DNA of 64,000 nt from Adhaeribacter rhizoryzae (GTDB taxonomy: Bacteria; Bacteroidota; Bacteroidia; Cytophagales; Hymenobacteraceae): positions 1-64,000 of the forward strand of contig NZ_VWSF01000009.1 in assembly GCF_008629685.1 (NCBI RefSeq), read 5' to 3'. The position numbers were made by a program, and so were the translations under genes. The notes below the pieces were generated by a model, which made no database searches, was not told the origin of the DNA, and worked only from the letters and a program-made list of their open reading frames with translations. This document shows positions 44,851 through 54,700 of the stretch, one piece after another; position 1 is the first letter of the stretch; every line of letters begins with the position of its first letter.

Positions 44851-46149
44851 ATGAAATTAAAATATTTAATAATTGCCTTATTCATAAGCCTGCAAGCCTC
44901 CGCCCAGGTACCCGCCCCCGCTCCGCTGCAAAACAAACCCATCTTATTAACCGGCGCTACGCTGCACGTAGGCAATGGCACCGTTATCGAGAAGGCGGCT
45001 GTAGCCTTTGATAAAGGCAAAATTATTTATGCTGGCTCGGCCAGCAGCGCACCCACCGCAACCGGCTACGAGCAGATTGACGTAACCGGGCAGCATATAT
45101 ACCCTGGCCTGATTCAACCCAATACAACCCTGGGTCTGAACGAAATAGCTTCTGTAAGAGCCACCTTAGACCAGCAGGAAGTTGGCCAAATTAATCCGAA
45201 TGTACGCGCTATGGTGGCTTACAACACCGATTCCGATGTACTGCCTACCATTCGGGCCAATGGCGTATTGCTGCTCCAGGTAACGCCGGTTGGTGGTACT
45301 ATTTCGGGAACTTCATCGGTAATGCACCTAGATGCCTGGAACTGGGAAGATGCCGTGGTAAAAGCCGATGATGGCATGCACCTGTACTGGCCCCCTTTAC
45401 TTTACCAAACCCAATCCGAAACTACCCCGGCCTTTACTGAAGCCCAGCGTAACCGTGAAAAATTATTGCAGGACCTGGATAAATTATTTAAAGAAGCGGC
45501 GGCCTTCCGGCTAGGCACGCCCAACAAAGAAAATTTTAAGTTAACTGCTCTAAAAGGTTTGTTCGACGGCACTAAACGACTTTACCTGCACGCCGACAAC
45601 GCCAAAGACATTATAGAAAGTGTGCGGTTTGCCCAAAAGAATGGCGTAAAGCAGATAGTGCTAACAGGTGGTCGGGATGCGTGGCGCATTACAGACTTTC
45701 TGCGCGAAAATAATATTCCGGTAATTCTTTCGGGGGTGCACGCCTTACCCGGTTTAGCCGGCGATGATACCGATTTAGCTTACAAAACACCTTTTTTATT
45801 ACAACAAGCCGGCATTTTGTATGGCCTTAGCTATAGTACCAGCTTACACGGTGTCCGGAATTTACCTTTTATTGCGGGTACGGCCGTAGCGCATGGGCTA
45901 ACCAAAGAACAAGCTTTAATGACTATTACGGTTAATACCGCTAAAATATTAGGCATTGATACCCAGGTAGGCACCCTGGAAACCGGCAAAGATGCGACGC
46001 TGGTTGTTTCGGCCGGCGACCTGTTAGATATGCGCACCAACCAGGTAACCCAGGCTTATATTCAGGGGCGTAGGCTGGTCCTTACTGATAAACAAAAATA
46101 TTTGTATCAGAAGTTTAAGGCTAAATACCAAGCCGGAGAAGCAAAATAA
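44851..46149 (+). CDS. Amidohydrolase-fold protein lacking the HxH metal site
   Basis: 432 residues with a signal peptide (MKLKYLIIALFISLQASAQ). The amidohydrolase frame is clear (LTGATLHVGNGTVIEKAAVAF at the start, VGTLETGKDATLVVSAGDLLD at the end), but the HxH motif is replaced by YPGLIQPNTTLGL and the later His ligands are not evident. The segment NPNVRAMVAYNTDSDVLPTIRANGVLL resembles the degenerate N-terminal half of such fused proteins. It probably serves as a non-catalytic partner or as an enzyme with a different metal site. It is paired with the 1006-residue protein. Confidence 0.87.
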   Translation: MKLKYLIIALFISLQASAQVPAPAPLQNKPILLTGATLHVGNGTVIEKAAVAFDKGKIIYAGSASSAPTATGYEQIDVTGQHIYPGLIQPNTTLGLNEIASVRATLDQQEVGQINPNVRAMVAYNTDSDVLPTIRANGVLLLQVTPVGGTISGTSSVMHLDAWNWEDAVVKADDGMHLYWPPLLYQTQSETTPAFTEAQRNREKLLQDLDKLFKEAAAFRLGTPNKENFKLTALKGLFDGTKRLYLHADNAKDIIESVRFAQKNGVKQIVLTGGRDAWRITDFLRENNIPVILSGVHALPGLAGDDTDLAYKTPFLLQQAGILYGLSYSTSLHGVRNLPFIAGTAVAHGLTKEQALMTITVNTAKILGIDTQVGTLETGKDATLVVSAGDLLDMRTNQVTQAYIQGRRLVLTDKQKYLYQKFKAKYQAGEAK

Positions 46150-46230
46150 ATTTTCCTGTTATCTACTAATACCCTATAGCCTGAACAATCTGCCAGAGAT
46201 GCAGGATATTTTTGCCTCCTGCTCAACGCG

Positions 46231-46285
46231 GTCATTCCGAAAGAATCTTCTGATTAGGTAACGCAGAAGATTCTTCCGGAATGAC
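46231..46285. repeat. Long near-perfect inverted repeat (intergenic hairpin)
   Basis: Arms 46231-46252 (starts GTCATTCCGAAAG) and 46264-46285 (ends TCCGGAATGAC) are 22 nt each and pair at 21 positions around an 11-nt loop. It has no T-run, so it is not a simple terminator; a separate terminator follows at 46347. I believe similar GTCATTCC-type hairpins are dispersed in related genomes, but cannot check it here. Confidence 0.8.
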
Positions 46286-46346
46286 CCAGATAGGTCAGAT
46301 TAGCTCTTCTTTTCTGCTATGCAAACTGCTTTTTACTATTTGGTAT

Positions 46347-46377
46347 AAAAGCCTCTGGTTAGTGCCAAAGGCTTTTT
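46347..46377 (+). terminator. Terminator of the amidohydrolase genes
   Basis: AAAAGCCT pairs with AGGCTTTT, with an inner TGG/CCA stem, ending in Ts. Confidence 0.75.
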
Positions 46378-47044
46378 ATCCATTCGCTTTTATTCTCACG
46401 CTATTTTTTTATTCATTACAAGATTACACGGTACCACTTAATCTGTTATAATATTAACCTAGCCCGATGTTGCTGCTCGAAAGCTCCGCTTGCCACCTAT
46501 GGTTATAAAAAATGTATACCTAACAAAGGTCTATTTTAAACTTCTACGAAATTAAAGCAAGTATAATATTATATAATCTTACCAAAACGCTACTCATAAA
46601 ATTTATAACGCTACTGTTAGACTAATAGCAGAAGAATAATCAGCGATTATTCCATTCGATTATAATATTTATTCGGAAGTTTATATTGTTAATACAAGTA
46701 TTTGATAATCAAGCAAATTATGGAACTAATACTTTTAGCAACAATGTTTATCAGGCAATATTTATTAAATATTCTTATAAAAAATTAAACTTTAATAACT
46801 TTAAATGTATTGTAGTAGTGTTAAAACGGCCAAAATTATTCTAAAATAAGTTTGAATAATCCTGATAACTTAAAGAGTTAACAAAAATAAAATATTAGAA
46901 TATTTGGACATGTTATTAAATATTATTAAATTTATAAGACTTTTTTGCACTACCTATTAAAGTATTTGTAAAAAGTTTAGCACCTGCTAAAATATTTAAT
47001 TCTCTACTAAATTTAACGAATACCTTTAAATTCAATTTCGCGTC
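46378..47044. other. AT-rich intergenic region, 667 bp
   Basis: Upstream of the 78-residue ORF. Extremely AT-rich, with no ORF, no recognised repeat and no clear hairpin. It looks like a long promoter or leader region. Confidence 0.45.
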
Positions 47045-47281
47045 ATGGAAAGACTTACAAACACCGTAATCCAAACCAACTGTGGTAAACGCTTCGATTT
47101 ATCACGTGCCTTCCCCTTTGCCCGTAATTTAGCTGCTCCTTATGGTGCTCATAATTTTGCAGTTTACAAAGCCAACGGTACTTATTACATTAAAGGCTAC
47201 AACACCGGTACCAACGATAAAGTACTAGATGCTTTTGAATTAATATCGGAAAACGAAGCCATGAAGTATTTAAATCACTAA
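47045..47281 (+). CDS. Small hypothetical protein
   Basis: 78 residues, soluble, no signal peptide. It opens MERLTNTVIQTNCGKRFDLS and has a beta-like stretch NFAVYKANGTYYIKGYNTG, then an acidic helix (ELISENEAMKYLNH). Codon use matches neighbouring genes although the flanks are far more AT-rich, which supports a real gene. I do not recognise the family. It stands alone between 900 bp of mostly noncoding DNA and a candidate terminator at 47391-47416. Confidence 0.6.
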   Translation: MERLTNTVIQTNCGKRFDLSRAFPFARNLAAPYGAHNFAVYKANGTYYIKGYNTGTNDKVLDAFELISENEAMKYLNH

Positions 47282-47390
47282 TAAATAATTAGTTATATAT
47301 TTTTTCAGCAAACATCTTATTGTTATTTTTACTGGTTAGTCACTAACCAAGCCTCCACAAAATAATTATTTAACTTAACACAGTTTAAGC

Positions 47391-47416
47391 AAAGGCCGCC
47401 CACAGATGCGGCCTTT
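47391..47416 (+). terminator. Candidate terminator after the 78-residue ORF
   Basis: AAAGGCCGC and GCGGCCTTT form a 9-bp GC-rich stem with an 8-nt loop. The T-tract is short, so strength is uncertain. Confidence 0.55.
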
Positions 47417-47595
47417 ACTGTATATAAATCTTATGTACGCCTTTATGCATCAAAACTTATACGGCTATAATATTGGGTTTGGGTTTAAACAGGCATTAGA
47501 ACATTTATTTCCGGGATATAATAAAGATTTTACGCCCTACCTAACTTGGTGTAATTTTTTTGTTTAAGAATGTTCGTTAATTTAAATAAAAAACT

Positions 47596-47603
47596 TAATT
47601 TTG
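47596..47603 (+). promoter_or_regulatory. Candidate -7 promoter element for tRNA-Arg
   Basis: TAATTTTG matches the Bacteroidota -7 consensus TAnnTTTG and lies 15 bp before the tRNA. A TTCG at 47572-47575, 20 bp upstream, may be a weak -33 element. Confidence 0.45.
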
Positions 47604-47618
47604 CATTCCAATAAAATT

Positions 47619-47690
47619 GCTTCCGTAGTTCAATGGATAGAATGTTGGTTTCCGGTACCAATGATAGGGGTTCGAATCCCTTCGGGAGCA
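47619..47690 (+). tRNA. tRNA-Arg (anticodon CCG)
   Basis: A 72-nt cloverleaf. The acceptor stem GCTTCCG/CGGGAGC has one G-T pair. The D stem is GTTC/GAAT, the anticodon stem TTGGT/ACCAA with loop TTCCGGT (anticodon CCG), and the T arm AGGGG TTCGAAT CCCTT. The discriminator is A and CCA is not encoded. It reads CGG codons. Confidence 0.95.
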
Positions 47691-47691
47691 C

Positions 47692-47730
47692 AAAAAAAGC
47701 TTTTAGCTTATTGCTAAAAGCTTTTTTTAT
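47692..47730 (+). terminator. Terminator of tRNA-Arg
   Basis: AAAAAAAGCTTTTAGC and its exact complement form a 16-bp stem with a 5-nt loop and T-run directly after the tRNA. The symmetry lets it also serve the esterase gene arriving from the right. Confidence 0.88.
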
Positions 47731-47789
47731 TTAGTTCGGAAATATTTCGGACAATAGAAATTTATTTCTTCCCCTTTAATATGCAGCAA

Positions 47790-48668
47790 TTATAGCTTGC
47801 TCGCTATTTGTCTTTTAAAGAATTTGCCCGATTCGATAAAAGCATCTACATCCCCGGGGAAAGCATGCTCCCCTCCTTCCACTTTTAACAGTGTCACTTC
47901 AGGCTTACCTGTAGCTTTAAAAGTATACCTGGTAATAGTTTGCTTATTGGCAGGATTTGTATCGGGCAAGGCTTCTACTACAGGTTTCCCTTTGTAGCCG
48001 GCTATACTGGCCCAATAATTAAAATTGCTATTTGTAGAAAGTACCGTTCCAAAAGAACTTCCATTTACTACCATTGGCCCGCCCTCGTATGGATTTACGG
48101 AATCTTTGGTGCCGTTGATAATCATAACGGCTACCGGTTTCTTTAATTCAGCACAATCCAGGTTATCTGTATCGGGTAAATTAGCCACCACCGCACTTAT
48201 TCCTTTACATTTATCAGGCATAGTTAAAGCCAGTTTGTAAGCCATGTGCCCCCCACCCGATAAACCTATTGCAAAAAATTGCTGATCCTTAACCTGGTAA
48301 TGTTTTTTAAAGTAGCGAACCATTGCTTCAAAAAATGCCTGCTCGTTAATATTTTGCAGGTTGGCAACACTAGTGGCCATTTTCCGACATTCGTTCCAGT
48401 AGCGTTTATAGCCATCCGGATAAACCAAGAAAAATTGCTCTCTACCGGCTACTTTTTCAAAATTAGCGGCAGGTTTCAGCATGCCTTTTCCATCGCCACC
48501 AGAACCATGCAGCACAAATATTAAGTGGTAATTTTTTGTTGCCTGGCTGGGCTTATTAAAATGAAATGTGCGGTAATGATTCTCTACTAAAACAGAATCT
48601 GTCAGTACCTGGCTTTTAGCAGTAAAAAAGCTGGTGAGAAATAAAACCAGTAAAATATATTTTGTCAT
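47790..48668 (-). CDS. Secreted alpha/beta-hydrolase, PHB-depolymerase/feruloyl-esterase type (LpqC-like)
   Basis: 292 residues from the ATG that opens MTKYILLVLFLTSFFTAKSQ, a signal peptide; in-frame ATGs at 48674 and 48698 are less likely starts. The core has HGSGGDG (oxyanion region), the nucleophile motif GLSGGGHMAYKLA with Ser, an Asp in NGTKDSVNPYEGG and His in EGGEHAFPG. The segment VYPDGYKRYWNEC is typical of this family. It cleaves carboxyl esters outside the cytoplasm. It stands alone and converges on the tRNA terminator. Confidence 0.88.
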   Translation of the reverse strand: MTKYILLVLFLTSFFTAKSQVLTDSVLVENHYRTFHFNKPSQATKNYHLIFVLHGSGGDGKGMLKPAANFEKVAGREQFFLVYPDGYKRYWNECRKMATSVANLQNINEQAFFEAMVRYFKKHYQVKDQQFFAIGLSGGGHMAYKLALTMPDKCKGISAVVANLPDTDNLDCAELKKPVAVMIINGTKDSVNPYEGGPMVVNGSSFGTVLSTNSNFNYWASIAGYKGKPVVEALPDTNPANKQTITRYTFKATGKPEVTLLKVEGGEHAFPGDVDAFIESGKFFKRQIASKL

Positions 48669-48980
48669 GTTCATGAATTTAAAACTTAGCTGGGCCAATA
48701 ATACGCTTCCCCAATTTAGAACTGGTTAAGGTATAAAATTTATTTATACAAATACATAATGCTGTTTAGGCAGTTACCAAGTTGATTTGCTAAATATTCC
48801 GTTTCTGGTAAAACTAAAGGTTTGCAACTGTTTTTGCTGCGGATATAGGTTTATGAGTACCTGCGCAAGCTTTACACCGTTTTTAAATTTAAAAGCCGGG
48901 CAATATTTACCAACAGCATTGCTGGCTTGTAATCTCTTGAAGTTGATATTGGAAAAGGCATCTGCTACTTGCCTTAGATG

Positions 48981-49394
48981 TTATTCGTTGTTATTAACAC
49001 CAAACTGTTGTTTAAATAAATTAGCGGTTTCGGCGGAGAGCGGCTTGGGTAAAAACCCCGAAACAAGGCTATAAGCCCGCGATCTTTCTTCGTCGTATGG
49101 GTCAACGGAAGAAGTGAGGATGAATATTTTTAATTTATTCGTTAGTTTTTCTTCCAGGGGAGCTAGGGCGTCTAAAAATTCCCAGCCATCTAGGTGGGGC
49201 ATATTCAGGTCCAGCAAAATCAGGTTAGGCAAATTACCTTGTTCCAGGCCTGTTTCAATCGCCTTTAAGGCTTCCTCTGCATCAAAATAAGTAACAATAT
49301 CACTGGCCGCTTGTTGCAGTTTAAGCATAAACCGGGTCAGATAACAACTCATTTCATCATCATCGATTATAAAGACCTGGGGTATCATGGGCAT
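48981..49394 (-). CDS. Single-domain CheY-like response regulator
   Basis: 137 residues with FIIDDDEMS (acidic pocket), phospho-Asp in LILLDLNMPHLDGWEFL, Thr/Ser in IFILTSSVDP and Lys in GFLPKPL. No output domain, so it acts by protein contact or phosphotransfer. Its ATG overlaps the kinase stop by one base (TAATG), which implies coupled translation. An alternative ATG lies two codons in. Confidence 0.92.
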   Translation of the reverse strand: MPMIPQVFIIDDDEMSCYLTRFMLKLQQAASDIVTYFDAEEALKAIETGLEQGNLPNLILLDLNMPHLDGWEFLDALAPLEEKLTNKLKIFILTSSVDPYDEERSRAYSLVSGFLPKPLSAETANLFKQQFGVNNNE

Positions 49395-51577
49395 TAGGAA
49401 TTAAACGAAATGGTAAAAACTGTTCCGGAATCAAGCTGACTGGCTACTTCAATGTGGCCACCCAAAGCTTCTACCTGATTTTTTACTAAAAGCAAACCCA
49501 TGCCTTTGCCTTCTACATTGGTATTAAACCTTTTGTATAATTTAAATAAATGGCTTTTTACTTTTTGCATATCCATGCCAATGCCATTATCAGTTATCCA
49601 GAGCACGATTTTACCTTCGGCATCCTGCCATGCACCCAGGTTTATTTTCAGTGGGCGGTTCGGCGACCGGTATTTAATAGCATTACTCACCAGCTTATAA
49701 ATAATACTGTACAAATAAACTTTATCGGTATTAAGTTTATAGTCTTCGTTTAGTTCGGTTACTAACTGCCCGCCACACTCCGCTAAAGCGCCTTGCAATC
49801 TTTCGTGTACCTGCCGGAAAACACCGGCAACCGAAACAGGTTGTTTGGTATTGGGTTTATCTTTGTCTTTTACGGCTAAAATGGTATTAATATCTTTTAT
49901 AACATCGTCGAGGCGGGTTACCGATGTTTTAAGCTTATTCAGGATTTTATCGTAAACCGGGTCGTTTTTTTGTACGCGGTATAACAGATCGGTGTAGCCT
50001 AGCGCATTAGCAACCGGAGCCCGTAAATTGTGCGAAACCATATAGGTAAACTGCTGTAAGTCCTGGTTTTTCAGAAATAGCGCATTGGCTTGTTGTTGCA
50101 GGTGCAATTCTGCATCTTTTAACGCCGATACATCCGACAGGATAAAAAAGGATCGTTTAATTTTACCAGACTTATCTAACTCCGGGGTAATATCCACGTG
50201 CAACCATATTCTTTGGCCGTTTTTTTGCGTAAAAGCAATGTCTTCCGAAAAAGGAACGCCATTTTGCACCCTTTGGGCTATTTTAATTATGGTATCATAA
50301 TTAATATTATTTTCACCTAATATTTCGCTTACCTTCTTTCCTTTAGCCTCCGTTAAAGAAATATCCAAAACCTTTAAAAAGCTTTCGTTAGCCCACTCTA
50401 TGGTGCCATTAGCCTGCAAAATCAAAACCCCGTTTAATACCTTACTGGCGACAAAAAATAACTTTTCAAAATTTTCCTGCTGGGCAATTTTGTCGGTTAT
50501 ATCTAAAAAATGAACGGCGAAACCCTTTTTGGTTGGGTATATATCTAAATCGAGTGTAACATTAATGAATGGGAAATACTCCTGAAAATGGACAGACTTC
50601 CCGGTTGCTGCTACTTCTTTACATTTCCGTAAAAATATAGAAGATGAAAGATCCGGGTTAATGCTAAACAAAGACCTATTTAAAAGCGCTTCTTTGCTTT
50701 CATTTAATAGCGTGGCGCATACCTGGTTTATATAGGTAATGTAAAAATTTTGATCAAGCGCCAAGAATCCTTCGTTTATGCTTTCAAAAATACTGCTTTG
50801 GGCCTCAGTCTGTTCTTTTATTAGTTGGTGGGCCCGAATAACCTGAGTAATATCCTGAGTAATTCCCTGCACTTTTATAACTTTACCCTGGTGCATAATG
50901 GGCACTAAGGTAACACTTAACTCAACCTCGGTACCGTTTTTGTGAATTCCGGTTCCTTTAATCCAGCCGGATTTACCTAGCCAGGCTTGCGCAAAAGCTG
51001 CTTGTGAGGTTTCTAATGCCTCTGGTTTAACAAAACTGGCAAAGTGCTGGTTTATAATTTCTTCTTTGGTATAACCAAAAATCCGGGTGGTACTGGCATT
51101 TGCATCTTCTATTTGGCCGGCACTGTTGAGTAAGGTAACAGAATCTGGATGGTTGCAAAACAAAGATTCGTAGTAAGCCTCTTTTTCTTTTATTTTAGCG
51201 GCAGCCTCTATATTGTCGGTAATATCTTTCGAGCGCATAATAAACCCCTGAACTGCCGGATGTTCCAGCATGTTTATCAGCTCGCTGGTAATCCAACGCC
51301 ACTGGCCACTGCACGCTTTTGCCCGGTAAGTACAGGTTTCGGTGGTTCGCAGGGTACAGGCCGTATAAAGCGCCGCCTCAAAAACCCGGATATCTTCTTC
51401 GTGAATATAATGCCGGATATCGGTTCCTATTAATTCATTTGATTGCCACCCCAAAGATGGCTGCATATCATCGGACCGATAGATAATAATACCATCTTTG
51501 TTTAAAACAACAATAGTATCAATGTTGTACTGAAAAATAGTATCGAAAAAGGCATGCTGATTAATGAGTTCTTGCAT
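49394..51577 (-). CDS. Cytoplasmic multi-PAS sensor histidine kinase
   Basis: 727 residues without membrane segments. About four PAS domains lie at 8-120, 130-245, 255-365 and 375-490, several followed by PAC-like motifs (TWYRAKACSGQWRW-type, GIQDITQ). Then come a coiled linker and a HisKA region with the acceptor His in FTYMVSHNLRAPVANALG, and an ATPase domain with LVSNAIKYRSPNR, ITDNGIGMD and GKGMGLLLVKNQ. PAS domains may sense redox, oxygen or small molecules. Its natural partner is the overlapping single-domain regulator. Confidence 0.9.
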   Translation of the reverse strand: MQELINQHAFFDTIFQYNIDTIVVLNKDGIIIYRSDDMQPSLGWQSNELIGTDIRHYIHEEDIRVFEAALYTACTLRTTETCTYRAKACSGQWRWITSELINMLEHPAVQGFIMRSKDITDNIEAAAKIKEKEAYYESLFCNHPDSVTLLNSAGQIEDANASTTRIFGYTKEEIINQHFASFVKPEALETSQAAFAQAWLGKSGWIKGTGIHKNGTEVELSVTLVPIMHQGKVIKVQGITQDITQVIRAHQLIKEQTEAQSSIFESINEGFLALDQNFYITYINQVCATLLNESKEALLNRSLFSINPDLSSSIFLRKCKEVAATGKSVHFQEYFPFINVTLDLDIYPTKKGFAVHFLDITDKIAQQENFEKLFFVASKVLNGVLILQANGTIEWANESFLKVLDISLTEAKGKKVSEILGENNINYDTIIKIAQRVQNGVPFSEDIAFTQKNGQRIWLHVDITPELDKSGKIKRSFFILSDVSALKDAELHLQQQANALFLKNQDLQQFTYMVSHNLRAPVANALGYTDLLYRVQKNDPVYDKILNKLKTSVTRLDDVIKDINTILAVKDKDKPNTKQPVSVAGVFRQVHERLQGALAECGGQLVTELNEDYKLNTDKVYLYSIIYKLVSNAIKYRSPNRPLKINLGAWQDAEGKIVLWITDNGIGMDMQKVKSHLFKLYKRFNTNVEGKGMGLLLVKNQVEALGGHIEVASQLDSGTVFTISFNS

Positions 51578-51716
51578 TAATTGAAAGCTCAGGCAAAGTA
51601 AGGTGTTTTAAATTTTAACCGGGTGTTTTCCAGTAAGGTTATCCGGCCGCATTAAAGAATATATATAAATTTATATTATACGAAATTATCCCTGGCTTGT
51701 TTTACATTAATCCTGC

Positions 51717-51750
51717 AAAAAGCCTGACTTTTATTTAAAAGCCAGGCTTA
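51717..51750 (-). terminator. Terminator of the 1462-residue cargo gene
   Basis: AAGCCTG and CAGGCTT flank an inner CTTTT/AAAAG stem with one mismatch between. On the minus strand a TTTTT run follows. Confidence 0.75.
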
Positions 51751-51770
51751 AACAGAAAAACAAACAATTG

Positions 51771-54700
51771 TTAATTTTTAATAATACGGGTTACCAACAC
51801 GCTGGCTTCGGAACGGGCACTAACCAGGTAAGTACCGGCTGGTAAATGTTGCAGATTTAAAACTAATTCGTCGGTTTGGTTACTAAATATTGCTTTTTCG
51901 GTTAAAACCAGTTTACCGGCTAAATCCCGAATTTCGAGGTTGTACTTTTCAGATGTCGGAGTTTGCAGCACCAAGGTAATTTTACCTTTGGTAGGGTTTG
52001 GATAAGCCAGCAATTTAGGCTGATTATTCCCATCGGCTTTTAAAGCTGCTACTGCACTATAGGTATAGGTACCAATAAAATCTACTTGCTTCAGGCGGTA
52101 GTAAACAGTACCTGACAAAACAGTTCTATCCCGGAAGGTATATTTCTGTAATTCTAAACTGGTACCGGCACCAGCTACCTGGCCTATTTTCTTAAATATT
52201 TTGCCATCCTGGCTTCTTTCTATTTCAAAGCCCTGGTTTTCGGTTTCGGTAGCAGTAGCCCATACTAAATTTACCTCGCCGTTTATTTGTTTAGCCCTAA
52301 AGTAAAGCAGCTCTACTGGTAAAACGGTGTAAGGATTATTATCCATAGAAGTTTGGGAAGCCGCCGGGTAGAAAAACAAGGTTACCGGAATATTTATGGT
52401 AGTGTTGTTTAAAGCATCGGTAGCCGTAATGGTTACCCGATAGGTGTATATACCAATCTTGCTTAAAGTACTGCTGTTTGATACAAATATTTCGCCGGTA
52501 ATGGCGTTTAAGCTAACGCCGGCCGGCAAAGCTCCTGATGTTAATGTAAAATTAGTTACAGCGGGTTTAAAGCCTTCGGTATCATAAGCAAAAGCTAAAA
52601 CATCCAGGTTATCGTACCCATTTACAAAATAAGGAGAATTTACATTGTAAGTAGTTGCACAATTAGCATTAACAATCAAATCTTTGAAATTACTGCTTGT
52701 GGTTCCATTACAGGTTTGTGCAATTGTCCAGCGGAAAGTATATGTTCCAGAAGTTAACCCGGCAACTAAAGTATTATGCTGATTAACATTGGCAAATACC
52801 GGCGTAGCAGCCCCTGCCGGCATAGTAATAACTGTCCAGGTACCAGTACCATAAGTTGGTTGGTTACCAGATAAAGTGGTAGAATAACAGGCTTGTTGCG
52901 TAGCGCCTACTAGAGCAGTAGTTACGGTTTGACCTACCACCACTGTTTGGGATTGCGCTAACGTAACAGTACAAGTTGAAGAAGTAACCCTTACTGTGTA
53001 AGTGTAGGTACCATTAGCTAGAGCAGCAGTAGTAAAAGTTTTTACAGAACCATCCCCAACAAAAGTAGTTAATTGGGTACCATTTTGGAGAATGGCATAG
53101 GTGTAAGGGGTAGCTGCACCGTATTCGGTAGCTACGCTAATGGTTACAGTTTCATTCACACAGGCAGAGTTTTTATTAACGGTAACACTGCGGTTATTGG
53201 CTGGCCCCTGAGGCGTAATGATAACAGCATCCGAAGTTGAAGTACATCCAGCAGTATTCTTATGCACTACAGCATACACAGCCGTTCCGGTTATAACATC
53301 GGTCGTAAAAGTAAAAGGTGCTGAATTGTAAGTAATTTCAGAGCCAACCAGTACACCATCTTTTTTCAACTGGTATTTATCACCAGCAACTAAACTACTT
53401 GATATAGTAATAGTAGCCGTGCTATTGTAACAAATAGGATTTGGTGAAAATGAAATTACGGGTTTAGCTGGCACTGTTCCATTAACGGTAACCGGCGTAG
53501 TTGCCTGTATGGTTTCGCAATAGGCAGAATAGTTTTTACGAGCTACAATCCGCAAGGTACCATTTGCTTTAATAAGACCTGAAATAAGCGTAATAGCACC
53601 ACCCGTACCTACTACAGGGTTTCCAGTGTTTACATTATCCAACGTTAACTGGTAATAAATGCCATTCTCTGAATTAGAAATGGAGGCGCTTACCTGACTT
53701 TCGTTACAAATATTAGAAACAGCAGAAGTGAATGATGCCGTAATAACTGCAGGCGCAGTATTACACTGAACATAGCCGCCTGTTACCTGGGCACTCTCGC
53801 ACAAGCCTGTGGTTTTTACAGTTGCAGTAATTAAGCCTCCGGTATATAATTCTAAGCTCGACAAATTAGTTAATGACCAGCTTCCATTTGCCGAAGCCAG
53901 CGTAGTTCCAAGTAAAGATCCATCAATATAAACATATACAGTTGCATTGGCTGATGCGGTTCCGGTTACCGTTCCATTAGAACCATTACCTTCTTTTATA
54001 GGTGTAGCGATAACCAAACTAGTTGTTGGGGTCTGAGATGTTACAGTAACGGTAGCAGACGAAGCACTAACGTTTTTGTTTGTCGCAGTAGCACTAGCAT
54101 AAAACTGCGAATTAACAGTAAGGGTACCAGCCGGAATAGTAGCCGTCCAGGTGCTAGCAGAATTAACTGTTGCCGTTGCAATTGCCGTTGCAGTCCCTGT
54201 TTTGTAAATATTAATAGAGGTACCAAAAGCTTCGGTTGATGTACCGGATACACTGGTTATAGAAGTTGTAGTACAATAAGTCCCAACAATTACGGGCGCA
54301 GTAGAAGTAGCGCAATATCCTACAATTAGTTCTGCTGATACTGGTGACATACCTTTAAAACTACTAGGAAAGCTTGTAGCTGTGTAAGGCGAGACTGGCG
54401 TTTTAGCCCGAACTGTAAATTTATCGCCTACTGTAAAGCCCATAGAAGTTAAGTTGATGGACCAACTTCCGGTTGCGGTAGCAGTGGTGCTGTGTGTTAA
54501 GCTCGCACCAGCAACAGGTACAGCAGCAGTTGAAATTGTTGTAGGATAACCATTTACCGGGATGCCATTTCTGTACAAATAAATTAAAGCACCTGCTTCT
54601 GCCGTTCCGGACAAAGTAGTTGTAGTAGCGCATACCAGGGAAGTAGTGATTACCGGTTGAGCGGTGGTATTTGCATTAGGCGTTGAAGCAGTAGCTCCAG

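Noticed and set aside
47433-47567. 44-residue ORF beginning MYAFMHQNLYGYNIG upstream of the tRNA
   Set aside because: Its composition looks protein-like, but it has no clear ribosome site, no recognised domain and overlaps the tRNA promoter region. Too weak to annotate.
48787-49074. 95-residue plus-strand ORF
   Set aside because: It overlaps the end of the CheY-like regulator on the other strand and is Cys/Leu-rich without motifs; a shadow frame.
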